64,000 bases of DNA from positions 21,636-85,635 of the forward strand of contig CAIVEH010000042.1 of the NCBI GenBank assembly GCA_903904855.1. The letters run 5' to 3'. The notes beneath the pieces were generated by a model. That model ran no database searches. It saw only the letters and a list, made by a program, of their open reading frames with translations, and was not told the origin of the DNA. Every line of letters begins with the position of its first letter. The stretch's first letter is position 1. The position numbers were made by a program, and so were the translations under genes. The DNA comes from an uncultured Bacteroidota bacterium (GTDB lineage Bacteria > Bacteroidota > Bacteroidia > Chitinophagales > Chitinophagaceae). Below, one piece after another: positions 9,001 through 17,336 of the stretch.

Positions 9001-9049
9001 AACCCGATTTATATTCGGTAGGTTCGCGGTTCGAATCCCTCTCTCCGCT
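9001..9049 (+). other. tRNA 3'-end-like fragment (tRNA-Ser-like), possible attachment site
   Basis: The sequence holds a T-loop GGTTCGAATCCC (9028-9039), an acceptor-like tail CTCTCTCCGCT, and before it a hairpin (CCGA ... TCGG within AACC ... GGTT) like the long variable arm of tRNA-Ser. No D-arm, anticodon arm or 5' acceptor strand can be built upstream, and the T-stem has mismatches, so it is not a functional tRNA. Such 3' pieces are typical footprints of integration into a tRNA gene. The assignment to Ser rests on the tail and the variable-arm-like hairpin. Confidence 0.5.
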
Positions 9050-9057
9050 GATAAAAT

Positions 9058-9099
9058 GAAACCTGCGTTTGGCGTGAGTTTTGTCGTCCGAATAGTCCC
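9058..9099 (+). repeat. 42-bp repeat copy 1, decayed terminator-like hairpin
   Basis: These 42 bases match 10870-10911 at 35 of 42 positions by direct comparison. In this copy the hairpin is eroded by substitutions; in the other it is intact. The homology also runs upstream into a CCGCTGA element next to the tRNA-like fragment. The two copies bracket the split secreted gene pair. Confidence 0.6.
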
Positions 9100-9186
9100 T
9101 TTAGGTTCATTTTTTGCGCACAATATAAAAATATTATCCAGATAAAAAACCGTATTTTCCACGTTTTTTATTGATTGTCACTGATA

Positions 9187-9194
9187 TATTTTTG
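9187..9194 (+). promoter_or_regulatory. Candidate Bacteroidota -7 element before the island secreted gene
   Basis: TATTTTTG fits the TAnnTTTG consensus known for the main sigma factor of Bacteroidota, 17 bases before the ATG at 9211. A well-spaced -33 TTG is not evident, so this is a weak call. Confidence 0.25.
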
Positions 9195-9210
9195 TAAAAA
9201 ATAAATTTAT

Positions 9211-9921
9211 ATGACTCAAAAATGTATGCTTTTTACTGTTCTTATTTTTATGTTTGCTTTAACTGGAAATGCTCAACCTACGTTAAAGGTCACTGGTGGG
9301 TCGGGTATCACAAAAGGTAATATCGATGGAGATGTATTAGCTGAAGTAATTCAACAAAAGCAAGAGGAAGTATTTTCCCGCCTATTTCAAAACATTGTAG
9401 TTGACTATTTTAATGATGGCGACCCTGAGAATGGGCTTTATAATTTCCCAGTATATTATGGTATTCATAATATTGTCAGTGATCTCACTATAGGGAAAAG
9501 TAAAACAACTGTGTCCAAAGCTGTTATTAATTCTATGACTGAGGTTGCTTTTATTTATGGTTTTGTGAAGTACTATCAGCAGCAGGTATCTGTAGCTGCA
9601 GCTGAAGACAAAAAAATTGAGAATGCACAGTATGTAATAAATGTTACGGATAAAGGCCGTGTAAAAACAGACCAGAACAATTTGTTATTGCTAAACTATT
9701 ATCTAGAGGCGGCATTTGATGTCTTAGCAAAAGATGATCAAGTTCAGGAAAAATTCACATTCACTCATCCAATTTCATCAACAGAAATAAGTACATGGTA
9801 TCAATATATGGGAATGTTAAATACCGATCGAAAAAATTCGAAGTTCACGGATGTCGATGGTAAAGACAATACTTTAACAGGTCTGCGTGAAATATGGCAA
9901 AAAAGCTTCCCGACTTTATAA
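9211..9921 (+). CDS. Island secreted protein, N-terminal part (split gene?)
   Basis: 236 residues with a clear signal peptide (LFTVLIFMFALTGNAQ). The mature part is mostly helical with several charged segments (QKQEEVF, VTDKGRVKTDQNN); no family is recognised. It overlaps the next frame by 28 bp and ends ten bases or so after an A6 run at 9899-9904. Adding one A there would join it in frame to the next ORF, giving one secreted protein of about 520 residues. That the second half has no signal peptide or independent leader supports a single ancestral gene. AT-richer than the core genes around it. Confidence 0.6.
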   Translation: MTQKCMLFTVLIFMFALTGNAQPTLKVTGGSGITKGNIDGDVLAEVIQQKQEEVFSRLFQNIVVDYFNDGDPENGLYNFPVYYGIHNIVSDLTIGKSKTTVSKAVINSMTEVAFIYGFVKYYQQQVSVAAAEDKKIENAQYVINVTDKGRVKTDQNNLLLLNYYLEAAFDVLAKDDQVQEKFTFTHPISSTEISTWYQYMGMLNTDRKNSKFTDVDGKDNTLTGLREIWQKSFPTL

Positions 9922-10751
9922 AATTTATTAATAACAAGAACTTTACCGACAACCTACACAAATTGTGCTCTATATCTAAAACTCCTCTTGGACTTGAGAA
10001 AATTAGCGAGGAGCAAATTACAGTTGTAAAGCTATTTCTAAATGAGTTCGCTTACAAGGTAGATTATTTGTTTGACCGTAATGTACCGAAGCAATTATTA
10101 AACTTATTGGTTGAAAATACCCATTTCGGAACTGATGAGGCAGGAAAAACGACCGAGGTTTACGTAGATGTAGAGTCATTGATACTATCTTTGGATAAGG
10201 AATTTGTAAGCAAACAAAAAAGTAACCCTATTGCTACGAAGCTATTTTTTCTAAATCCGCGCCCGTTCATAACAATTGGCACCTCTGTAGCTAGTTTCCT
10301 TAACGATAAAAATAAATTAGATGCCTCGAAAGATGGCGCTCCGCAGTCGATTAAGAACGTAACCTTTGCAACTGAAAAAATAGGTTTCAGGGTAACCCTA
10401 TATGACAAAGGCTATACTTCTTCATTTGCGCCAGGGGAAACATATAAGTGGCACGGGCGGAATTACACTTGGAATGCGCCGCAGAAAAAGCCAGTTGTGA
10501 ACAGCATGTATTACAATGTTTATGCCTGCGGACTATTGTATAATGTGCTTGATGTAAAGACAAACAAGAATTTTAATTATGGGTTTGTAGGCAGCAATAT
10601 CGGATTAAGATTTTTTAATGGTCTAGAGATGTCGGCGGGTGTTGCGTGTATTTGGGATGGGGGGCTTGATGAAAAGAATATTTTCGCAAAATTTGACTTT
10701 GATGTGCCGATCGTTGATTATCTAATGGCGCTTCGAAAGAAAAAGAAATAA
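9894..10751 (+). CDS. Island protein, C-terminal part of split secreted gene?
   Basis: 285 residues if started at ATG 9894, which lies inside the preceding ORF and overlaps its last 28 bp. The first ~100 residues are helical; the second half has alternating aromatic/glycine strands (YYNVYACGLLYNV, NYGFVGSNIGLRFFNG) like an outer-membrane or secreted beta domain, and the protein ends in a run of lysines. It has no signal peptide, so as a separate protein it would stay in the cytoplasm, which does not suit the beta half. It is best read as the continuation of the upstream ORF after a one-base loss in A6, or as a -1 frameshift product. No family recognised. Confidence 0.55.
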   Translation: MAKKLPDFIKFINNKNFTDNLHKLCSISKTPLGLEKISEEQITVVKLFLNEFAYKVDYLFDRNVPKQLLNLLVENTHFGTDEAGKTTEVYVDVESLILSLDKEFVSKQKSNPIATKLFFLNPRPFITIGTSVASFLNDKNKLDASKDGAPQSIKNVTFATEKIGFRVTLYDKGYTSSFAPGETYKWHGRNYTWNAPQKKPVVNSMYYNVYACGLLYNVLDVKTNKNFNYGFVGSNIGLRFFNGLEMSAGVACIWDGGLDEKNIFAKFDFDVPIVDYLMALRKKKK

Positions 10752-10838
10752 ATATCATAGAGGGCAAATAGAAGAAGTAGTAGTTGTGGTAGGTCATAAA
10801 ATTTCTCAATCGCATTCAAATACTCAACAAGAAAGTGA

Positions 10839-10911
10839 GAAAGTTGTCCCTTACAGCCCGCTGAAAATTGAAACCCGCGCTTGGCGCGGGTTTTGTTGTT
10901 CGAAAAGTCCC
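10839..10911 (+). repeat. Second island junction repeat with intact hairpin
   Basis: Contains GAAAGTTGTCCCT (10839-10851), repeated exactly at 13015-13027, and the 42-bp element (10870-10911) also found at 9058-9099. Its core is a perfect 9-bp stem (10871-10879 with 10885-10893, GC-rich, small loop) followed by TTTT, i.e. a good intrinsic terminator for the upstream gene. The combination of acceptor-like CCGCTGA and terminator resembles the downstream end of a tRNA gene. Confidence 0.6.
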
Positions 10912-11008
10912 GTTGATAAAGCCATTTATTGAGACAGACCAGTGGAATCTTGAAGGAAAGTTGGTTCATCATCAATCCCACAGGTAATTATCTGTATATT
11001 GCTTTCCT

Positions 11009-11920
11009 ATGGCTAAAAATCAGCATTATGTACCTCGCTTCTATTTAAGACACTTTTTAAATGATAAAGAGAAGTTATGGGCATTTCAGAAAGACAGTAA
11101 AAAAATATTTCTTACTAACGAGTTTAGTATTGCGAATGAGAATTTTTTCTATGATTTACCAGAATTTGATGCAGTATTGGAAATGGCTCAACCGGTTTAG
11201 AAGTATCTTAGTGAAACAGAAGGAGTCCTTGCCCCAGCGTTAGAGTATATTCTTAAAGCAATTGACATGGGAGAAATAGTTAAGATTGACGTGGTTATGC
11301 GTGATTTGCTATGTGATTTCCTCATGCTTCAAATTATTAGAACCAAGGAAAATAGAGAGGACATGCGGCAAAGTGCGACCCAGTTTAAAAATTTTCTAAT
11401 GCAAAGTGGATTGTTTACCGATCAAATGGCAGAAGTACTTAGCCTAGATACCGAGAACAGCATTAAGAAAAGCCATTTGGAGTTAATCTTATTTGATACT
11501 GAATTTAAGATTCGCCTAATTGATATACTTAATAGACATATTTGGATGATTTTTAAGAATACGACCACCATGCCTTTTTACACGTCCGATCATCCGGTAG
11601 TGAAGTATCCCCACCGTATACGCGAGGAACGCTCAGATACAGGGTATAAATCAGAAGGCATAGAAATCGCAATCCCGTTATCAACTACCCACCTTTTGGT
11701 TCTTGTAGAAAGAACTCTGTTTAAGCACTACGAACAATACGAAAATGAAGTGCTAGAACTGAATGATATGAGGCATGTCACCTTCTATAATTCCTTACAA
11801 GTGTTGCAGTCCTACCGCACTTTACTTTGTTGCGAAAATCGGTTTGATTTAGCTACAGAAATGGTAGATACAAATCCTCATTTGAGGAAATTAGATCGTG
11901 AGCGCTTAGGCCCAGCATAA
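11009..11920 (+). pseudogene. DUF4238 family gene interrupted by one TAG codon
   Basis: The first part (MAKNQHYVPRFYLRHF) is the hallmark start of DUF4238 proteins. After 63 codons a TAG at 11198-11200 interrupts the frame. The same frame then continues without other stops to 11920 for ~239 more codons, through segments such as TMPFYTSDHPV and AIPLSTTHLLVLVE that fit the family body. The total of ~303 codons is a normal DUF4238 length, so one nonsense change is the only visible damage. The family is common on mobile and defence-rich islands, but its activity is unknown. TAG acts as a normal stop elsewhere here, so readthrough is not expected. Confidence 0.75.
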
Positions 11921-12016
11921 GTCAATTTCATTAATTCTTCTGAAACCTTTTCAATTTAAAGAGGCTGGTAAAAAGCACCTTAGCGCATTTTCGCTTATGT
12001 TAATCCAATTAAAAAA

Positions 12017-12521
12017 CTAAAGCGTGAAGTTATTTAAGATACTTACAATATCTTTTGCTTTAAAGCTGCTCTCGTATACAATTTCATTTGTTCTTGAAAT
12101 AATTGCTCTATTAACTTTGGGAATTAATGACAGATTTTCTTTCTCTATTGGGTAAGGATCTGTATATGTATTATAAATGGGATAAGCGACAAGAAGATAA
12201 TACCCATCTTCTGGATTGTTCAATTTTAGTTTGTCAAAAACATAAAATCCGCGGCTAGCTAACGCTTCAAAATCTCGAAAATAAACATCAAGGTTTTGGT
12301 TTGTAAGGCCTTTGATTTGAGATATTTTCATTACGTACCACTTTATATCTTACAGGAAGATCAAAGGCAATTTGATGAAATAATTCATTGTTTTTGTCAT
12401 TTTCAGCAATTGTCGTGGGTAAAATCCCCCCGCCAGACGCAAAAACAATTAACCTATTGTAGAAATCGACGAAGTACCAATTAATGTCAAGTGAATATTG
12501 ATCTAAAATATCATACGCCAT
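12017..12521 (-). pseudogene. Immunity-like gene coupled to the deaminase toxin, apparently frameshifted
   Basis: Two overlapping minus frames (12288-12521 and 12017-12331) read as one protein if the frame changes in their 44-bp overlap. The first half starts MAYDILDQYSLDINWYF; the second carries on with LDVYFRDFEALASRGFYVFDK and ends at 12017. The start ATG shares one base with the toxin stop (TAATG at 12523-12519), a tight coupling typical of toxin/immunity pairs. The fused product would be ~165 residues, acidic and aromatic-rich, a usual immunity-protein size. Alternatively the second ORF is a separate small gene starting at 12331. No named immunity family is claimed. Confidence 0.5.
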
Positions 12522-12892
12522 TATCCAAAAACAGTTTGACAATTTAGACAACGACTAATTACTTGATTCGTTCTGGGCCTTATTGCGTCAGTAAATTGAA
12601 TATTTTTAAGAGGAGCAATACGACGTTGTAAAATTTGATTAGACGCTCTTACTTCACAACAACAGCCAACATAGTTATCTTTTCCCTTGGTACCAATGGG
12701 AGCAATTTTCAACAATGCATCTTCAAGGCTATTTGAAAGTGGTGTTGGAGCACGTCCACTACAATCTACTTTTTTCATGCCTGCATATTCTGCGCCAATA
12801 ATAGTAGCTGGCAACTTATTTGTGCGTCCATGTGCAGCAATTAAATCGCGAGTATACACAACAACCTTTCTTCTTAAGTGTTCACTAGCCAT
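12521..12892 (-). CDS. Deaminase-fold toxin domain, YwqJ-like (orphan C-terminal module)
   Basis: 123 residues. Zinc-deaminase motifs are visible: C78-x-E80 in GCCCEVRASN, and C115-x-x-C118 in SRCLNCQTVFG, with an intervening AIRPRT segment, the order seen in bacterial toxin deaminases such as the YwqJ-like group. Such modules deaminate nucleobases in target cells. There is no signal peptide or delivery domain: the frame is open upstream to a stop near 12979 without another ATG, so this looks like the C-terminal toxin module of a larger polymorphic toxin cut off close to the 13015 repeat. The immunity-like gene follows with a TAATG overlap. Family naming is by motif only. Confidence 0.6.
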   Translation of the reverse strand: MASEHLRRKVVVYTRDLIAAHGRTNKLPATIIGAEYAGMKKVDCSGRAPTPLSNSLEDALLKIAPIGTKGKDNYVGCCCEVRASNQILQRRIAPLKNIQFTDAIRPRTNQVISRCLNCQTVFG

Positions 12893-13014
12893 GGGATTCG
12901 TTTTTCTTTCAACAAATTTAATGAAATCGTTACATATACCTTTAATAATTTTGAGTATTTCATAATTAAGGATTGAACATCATTATAGCCATCAAATCCT
13001 CCATAAAAAAGTTC

Positions 13015-13076
13015 GAAAGTTGTCCCTCTCTCTCCATAGAGAAAGCCCTTAGATGAAAATCTGGAGGCTTTCGTTT
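13015..13076 (+). repeat. Third island junction: repeat plus hairpin
   Basis: GAAAGTTGTCCCT (13015-13027) repeats 10839-10851 exactly, and the following CTCTCTCTCC matches the acceptor-like tail at 9040. A hairpin follows: GAAAGCC at 13041-13047 pairs with GGCTTTC at 13066-13072, with an inner AGAT/ATCT stem, then GTTTT. It marks the right edge of the accessory region; the gene beyond is a typical chromosomal outer-membrane gene. Confidence 0.5.
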
Positions 13077-13166
13077 TAGCTGGTTCCCCGACTTTTCAAC
13101 CTGATCTATAAATTTACCTGTAAGACTGATTTTTAATCAGCAATAAACTTGTCTTCTTATCAAAAA

Positions 13167-13191
13167 AAAAGTGCGAACCTGCCGCACTTTT
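13167..13191 (-). terminator. Intrinsic terminator of the DUF5723-like gene
   Basis: AAAAGTGCG (13167-13175) pairs with CGCACTTTT (13183-13191) across a 7-base loop. Read on the minus strand it lies 23 bp after the stop of the 13214-14953 gene and is followed by a T-run (A9 on the plus strand). Confidence 0.8.
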
Positions 13192-13213
13192 AAAAATTAT
13201 GTTTATTCCTGTA

Positions 13214-14953
13214 CTAATTCCTCCTCTCTTCAATCATTTCACCACCTTCCCTCTTCTCACCTACCAGATTATCCTTTTCAGCTACAGTACCGGCTTTAAT
13301 GTTTGATCCTGAATGACCTGCCTTAGAGCGGTGCAATTGAGGCATATCAGGGCAATTATCAGATGTATCTGCACTGCCGCCATGTTCCATGTCAGGCTCG
13401 GGGCAACCTTTGTTTTCCCAACTGCCATATTCATTCGGGCATTCGTCTTCGTCATCAGAAATGCCATCGCCGTCGCGGTCGTGCTTCCTGTGTTTGAAGA
13501 AGGGTACATATCCGCCTACATAAATATTCAGCCCGCTCTGGTTTTTAGCTACCACTGCCAGCACATCATCGCTGCCAATGAAGAAACCGCTGTAACGTAC
13601 CCCTACGCCTGCTTTAAACGAACTTGTAAGCCAGCTATATGTAAGTGGCAAACCAATGCTCAGCATACGCCTGTCGAAACGGGGAGTTACAGTTAACTGG
13701 TTGTAGTAGGAGTTGCCGAAATTCATACGGTTGGCCAGGTTGTCGATATACATGGCATTCAGGTAGAAATTGCGGAACATGTGGTAATCCACGCTCAACC
13801 TGAGTGTAGTAGGCATATACACCCTGGTAGCCTGGTGGGAAGTATCGGCTGAAAAACCATGCCGTGTGGCATAATTGCGGAAGTCGTCGTAATTCTTCAC
13901 ACTGTCGGATAGCCCCTTGCCTGTGATATAGCCATTACCTTTAACGGTAGCATTTGAGTTGTAGGCAGATGGATAATTGATAGAACCAATATCCATAACA
14001 GCAGCTGAAAAACGGAGCAGATACCTGTTCCTTGAATCATCAACCAGGTCGGAATGACCATCCATACAATAATGCTCCCTTGTGTATTGTGGCATATAGT
14101 CGTAGGTAACTCCAATATCTCCACCCAAACCTTTACCATTGGCATTGGTAAATATCTCACTCAGCAGGTTGCTGCTGTTGGTTCCATTTAGAATTGCACT
14201 ACGGGTTGTGAGAATGTTGCTGGCAAACTCCAGGTCGGAGTTGGAAACATGCACTGAATCAGTTCCTGATCTGTATACTACATCCAGGTTGTTTCCTTTA
14301 AGGCCGATATAACCTATGCCACGAAGATAACGAAGGGTTACTCCAATCTTAATTTCATGCTCGGCTTTGTCGAGCAGCACACCAGCCCAGGTAAGACCGG
14401 TCTGTGTCCAGAGGTTAGCAGTGTAATTGAAGTTTTTCGAAGTCAGGATAGTAGAGCCATTGCCATTGATTACATAATTCGGGTCACCAACTGTACGGAA
14501 CAATGACTGATCGAAATTATTAAACTGGTTCATTGCGTTCACACTGTTGGTAAGCGCTATGCTGTTGTTCCGGTCTATACTCCACATAAAGCCAGGCAGG
14601 TTTACTTTGAGGTAAGGAGCAATCAGGCTGAAGGTAGTATTGTGGTTATACGTGAAGAGGTTATTTACATTGCCGTTTTTGATGGCATTATTAATACCGG
14701 TGAGTGAGCTCAACGTACCCAGATTATTGTCTACCCCGGCATTAATACCGAGTATATCTATTGTAAACTTCTCACGGCTGTCGGCTATCAGGGCAGGGTT
14801 GATGTTCATAGCATTGGTACCGCTCCAGTTGCTGGTGGCAATACCTAAATTGAACTGTGCATATGAACTAACAGGAAATAAAAATGCTGCCCCGGCAAGA
14901 ACCAGGAAAGTGTATAAAAAAAGCCTCATCCGGAGTATGTTTAGTTGGTACAT
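13214..14953 (-). CDS. DUF5723-like outer-membrane beta-barrel protein with thrombospondin type 3 tail
   Basis: 579 residues from the upstream ATG; a start at 14929 (MRLFLYTFLVLAG) also gives a good signal peptide. After the leader: FNLGIATSNWSGTNAMNINPALI and GINAGVDNNLGTL, as in conserved Bacteroidota DUF5723 barrels. The barrel ends around residue 490, then a calcium-binding thrombospondin type 3 stretch (DRDGDGISDDEDECPN). Relatives often continue into an OmpA peptidoglycan-binding domain; here only a charged low-complexity tail follows. It is a tandem paralogue of the next gene upstream and probably resides in the outer membrane. Function unknown. Confidence 0.75.
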   Translation of the reverse strand: MYQLNILRMRLFLYTFLVLAGAAFLFPVSSYAQFNLGIATSNWSGTNAMNINPALIADSREKFTIDILGINAGVDNNLGTLSSLTGINNAIKNGNVNNLFTYNHNTTFSLIAPYLKVNLPGFMWSIDRNNSIALTNSVNAMNQFNNFDQSLFRTVGDPNYVINGNGSTILTSKNFNYTANLWTQTGLTWAGVLLDKAEHEIKIGVTLRYLRGIGYIGLKGNNLDVVYRSGTDSVHVSNSDLEFASNILTTRSAILNGTNSSNLLSEIFTNANGKGLGGDIGVTYDYMPQYTREHYCMDGHSDLVDDSRNRYLLRFSAAVMDIGSINYPSAYNSNATVKGNGYITGKGLSDSVKNYDDFRNYATRHGFSADTSHQATRVYMPTTLRLSVDYHMFRNFYLNAMYIDNLANRMNFGNSYYNQLTVTPRFDRRMLSIGLPLTYSWLTSSFKAGVGVRYSGFFIGSDDVLAVVAKNQSGLNIYVGGYVPFFKHRKHDRDGDGISDDEDECPNEYGSWENKGCPEPDMEHGGSADTSDNCPDMPQLHRSKAGHSGSNIKAGTVAEKDNLVGEKREGGEMIEERRN

Positions 14954-15006
14954 TTAATCTTAAGGCACTAAATTAATAATATAATTCAAAGATGCAAACA
15001 TATGTA

Positions 15007-16419
15007 TTATTCTATTGGGCCAAACTGATCCTTATGTGCTTTTTTAAAGATGGGTACACAGCCTCCCATATAAAAATTGAACCCGTGCTGATTATTGCTC
15101 ATCAAAGCCAGCATATCATCGCTACCCATAAAAAAGCCGGAGAACCTGAACCCAAAACCCACCTTCATATCGCTGGCCAATGCGCTGTAAGTAATTGGCA
15201 GCCCGATAGTAAATAATTTGCGATCATACCGGGGTGTAATAGTTAACTGGTTGTAGTAAGAGTTACCATAGTTCTGCCTGTTGGCAAGGTTGGCTATATA
15301 TATGGCATTGACATAAAAGTGTCTGTAAACCTGGTAATCGCCTGAAACGACCAGCGCTGTGGGCATATGCAGCTTGGTAGGTTTAGATCCGGTATCGGCT
15401 GTAAAGTGGTTGCTTACCATATAATTCCGAAACTTCTCCCATGATTGAAAGTTATCAGAAAGCCCGGATCCGGTAATGTTGCCGTTTCCGGTAACATTTA
15501 CAACATAATTATTTTCCTTGTAGTTGATAGCGCCAATATCGGTCACTGCCACCGATGCCTTTACCCTATGAACTCCATTACTATTATCCTGGTCTCCTGG
15601 TTTATCTGATCCGTTAATGTCATAAATATAGGTAGCGCCGATATCCATTCCAAAACCGCTACCTTGCTTGGATCCGAATAGTGATCCGGTAATATCTGAA
15701 AGCTTAATGCCGTCGGTTACTGCATTACGCGTACTTAAAGCATTGCTGGCATATTCGAGATCAGAGTTACGGGCATAAAAGGTATCACTTCCTGCTTTGT
15801 AAGATACATCCAGGTTATTACCTTTTATACTCAGATAATCAATACCTCCCAGGTATTTCAGTGTAATGCCCACTTTTAATTTATGTGGCCCCATATCCAT
15901 TGCCTGCAGCGCATAGCTGATGCCGGTTTCACTCCAGGCATGGGCAGTGAGATTGAATTTTGTTGAATTGAATTCATAATTATCATTGGCTGAATGGTCG
16001 CCGCTCGATGCTGTATTAAAAAGGTTTGGGTCGAAGTGATTCAACTGGATTATTGCCCTGGCCCTGATGGAAAATGCAAAACTCTGTTTCAAAGGATCGT
16101 TAAGGCTTACCATAACTGCCGGCAACCTGATATCGGCCACAGGAGCCAGCATACTGAAAGCCTTGGTGCCGGTAACATTAAATGCATTGCCATTACCAAC
16201 ATTACTTAATTGCGTAAAGGTGCCGAGGTTATTATCTACCCCAACATTAAATGCAAATAAGTTAATCTCTACTTTCTCCCGGCTGCCCGATATGCTGGAG
16301 GGGTTGAGAAACATACTGTTGATGGCGCTGTACTCGCCGGTGGCTACCCCAAGGTAGCGCTGGGCGTAAATTGTTTCAGTTGCAAAGAGAACGAATGCTA
16401 AAAATAAAAGTTTTTTCAT
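15007..16419 (-). CDS. DUF5723-like outer-membrane beta-barrel protein (paralogue)
   Basis: 470 residues with a standard signal peptide (MKKLLFLAFVLFATETIYAQ). It aligns throughout with the downstream neighbour: NPSSISGSREKVEI, NVGVDNNLGTF, KVGITLKYLGGIDYLSIKGNNLDV, and the common SYYNQLTITPRYDRK near the end. It lacks the thrombospondin tail and stops just after the barrel. The pair are separated by 53 bp and clearly arose by tandem duplication. Outer-membrane location is inferred from the strand pattern; no function is known. Confidence 0.75.
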   Translation of the reverse strand: MKKLLFLAFVLFATETIYAQRYLGVATGEYSAINSMFLNPSSISGSREKVEINLFAFNVGVDNNLGTFTQLSNVGNGNAFNVTGTKAFSMLAPVADIRLPAVMVSLNDPLKQSFAFSIRARAIIQLNHFDPNLFNTASSGDHSANDNYEFNSTKFNLTAHAWSETGISYALQAMDMGPHKLKVGITLKYLGGIDYLSIKGNNLDVSYKAGSDTFYARNSDLEYASNALSTRNAVTDGIKLSDITGSLFGSKQGSGFGMDIGATYIYDINGSDKPGDQDNSNGVHRVKASVAVTDIGAINYKENNYVVNVTGNGNITGSGLSDNFQSWEKFRNYMVSNHFTADTGSKPTKLHMPTALVVSGDYQVYRHFYVNAIYIANLANRQNYGNSYYNQLTITPRYDRKLFTIGLPITYSALASDMKVGFGFRFSGFFMGSDDMLALMSNNQHGFNFYMGGCVPIFKKAHKDQFGPIE

Positions 16420-16463
16420 GATATTCAGATGAGTGATTTAAACATAAAACTACTAACTAAAAC

Positions 16464-17180
16464 TTATAATTTTCTTTTGTACATCTGGATTACATTTTCC
16501 AGTCCGTAATAAATGGCATCAGAGATCAGGGCATGACCAATAGATACTTCCAGCAGGGCAGGTATTGATTGTTTGAAAAAAGCCAGGTTATCCATATCCA
16601 GGTCGTGGCCGGCATTAATGCCCAAACCATGAAGCGAGGCTGAGGCAGCGGCTTTTACATAAGCAGCTACGGCCTCCTCTTTGTTCTTTAGATAGATTCG
16701 GGCATAGTCTTCGGTATATAGTTCAACACGGTCGGTACCGGTATCGCCGGCAGCAGCAACTATACTCTCAACCGGATCGACAAAGATGGAAACGCGGATG
16801 CCTTCCTTCTTAAAAACCTCAATAATATTTCTTAAATAATTCTGCGCCTTAACGGTATCCCATCCGTGGTTGGAGGTGAGCTGGCCCGGATCATCGGGTA
16901 CCAGGGTTACCTGAGAAGGTTTTATTTCCAGTACCAGGCTCACAAATTTATCTTCCTTAGGGTTGCCCTCAATATTAAACTCAGTGGTGATGATCTTATT
17001 GATCTCTCTAACATCGCTGTAGCGGATATGCCGCTCATCGGGCCGCGGATGCACTGTAATACCATCGGCCCCGAACCTCTGGCAATTGATGGCAGCCTGC
17101 ACCACATCGGGGTTATTGCCGCCCCGGCTGTTGCGGAGAGTGGCTATTTTATTGATGTTAACCGAGAGTTTGGTTGCCAT
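16464..17180 (-). CDS. pdxJ: Pyridoxine 5'-phosphate synthase
   Basis: 238 residues, normal PdxJ length. Starts MATKLSVNINKIATLRNSRGG, with the family segments GADGITVHPRPDERHI, FNIEGNP, VTLVPDD, SIFVDP, GTDRVELYTEDYA, GLGINAGHDLD and EVSIGHALI. It condenses 3-amino-2-oxopropyl phosphate with 1-deoxyxylulose 5-phosphate in the last step of the DXP-dependent vitamin B6 pathway, in the cytoplasm. It precedes the two barrel genes on the same strand, 44 bp upstream, and diverges from a small lipoprotein gene. Confidence 0.96.
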   Translation of the reverse strand: MATKLSVNINKIATLRNSRGGNNPDVVQAAINCQRFGADGITVHPRPDERHIRYSDVREINKIITTEFNIEGNPKEDKFVSLVLEIKPSQVTLVPDDPGQLTSNHGWDTVKAQNYLRNIIEVFKKEGIRVSIFVDPVESIVAAAGDTGTDRVELYTEDYARIYLKNKEEAVAAYVKAAASASLHGLGINAGHDLDMDNLAFFKQSIPALLEVSIGHALISDAIYYGLENVIQMYKRKL

Positions 17181-17336
17181 AATTACTGCAAAATTACTGC
17201 TTATTGTTTATAAGGTTATTATTTCTCAGCTATTCTATTAACGTAAGTGGAATTTCAGAACTAATTGCCGGTTTTGCTATAATTATTTCAATAATGCCAT
17301 TGTGTGAATAATTATTTTTTTTATCTTGGAGCCGAA

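Noticed and set aside
9001..9049. A functional tRNA at this place.
   Set aside because: No 5' acceptor strand, D-arm or anticodon arm can be folded, and the T-stem has mismatches.
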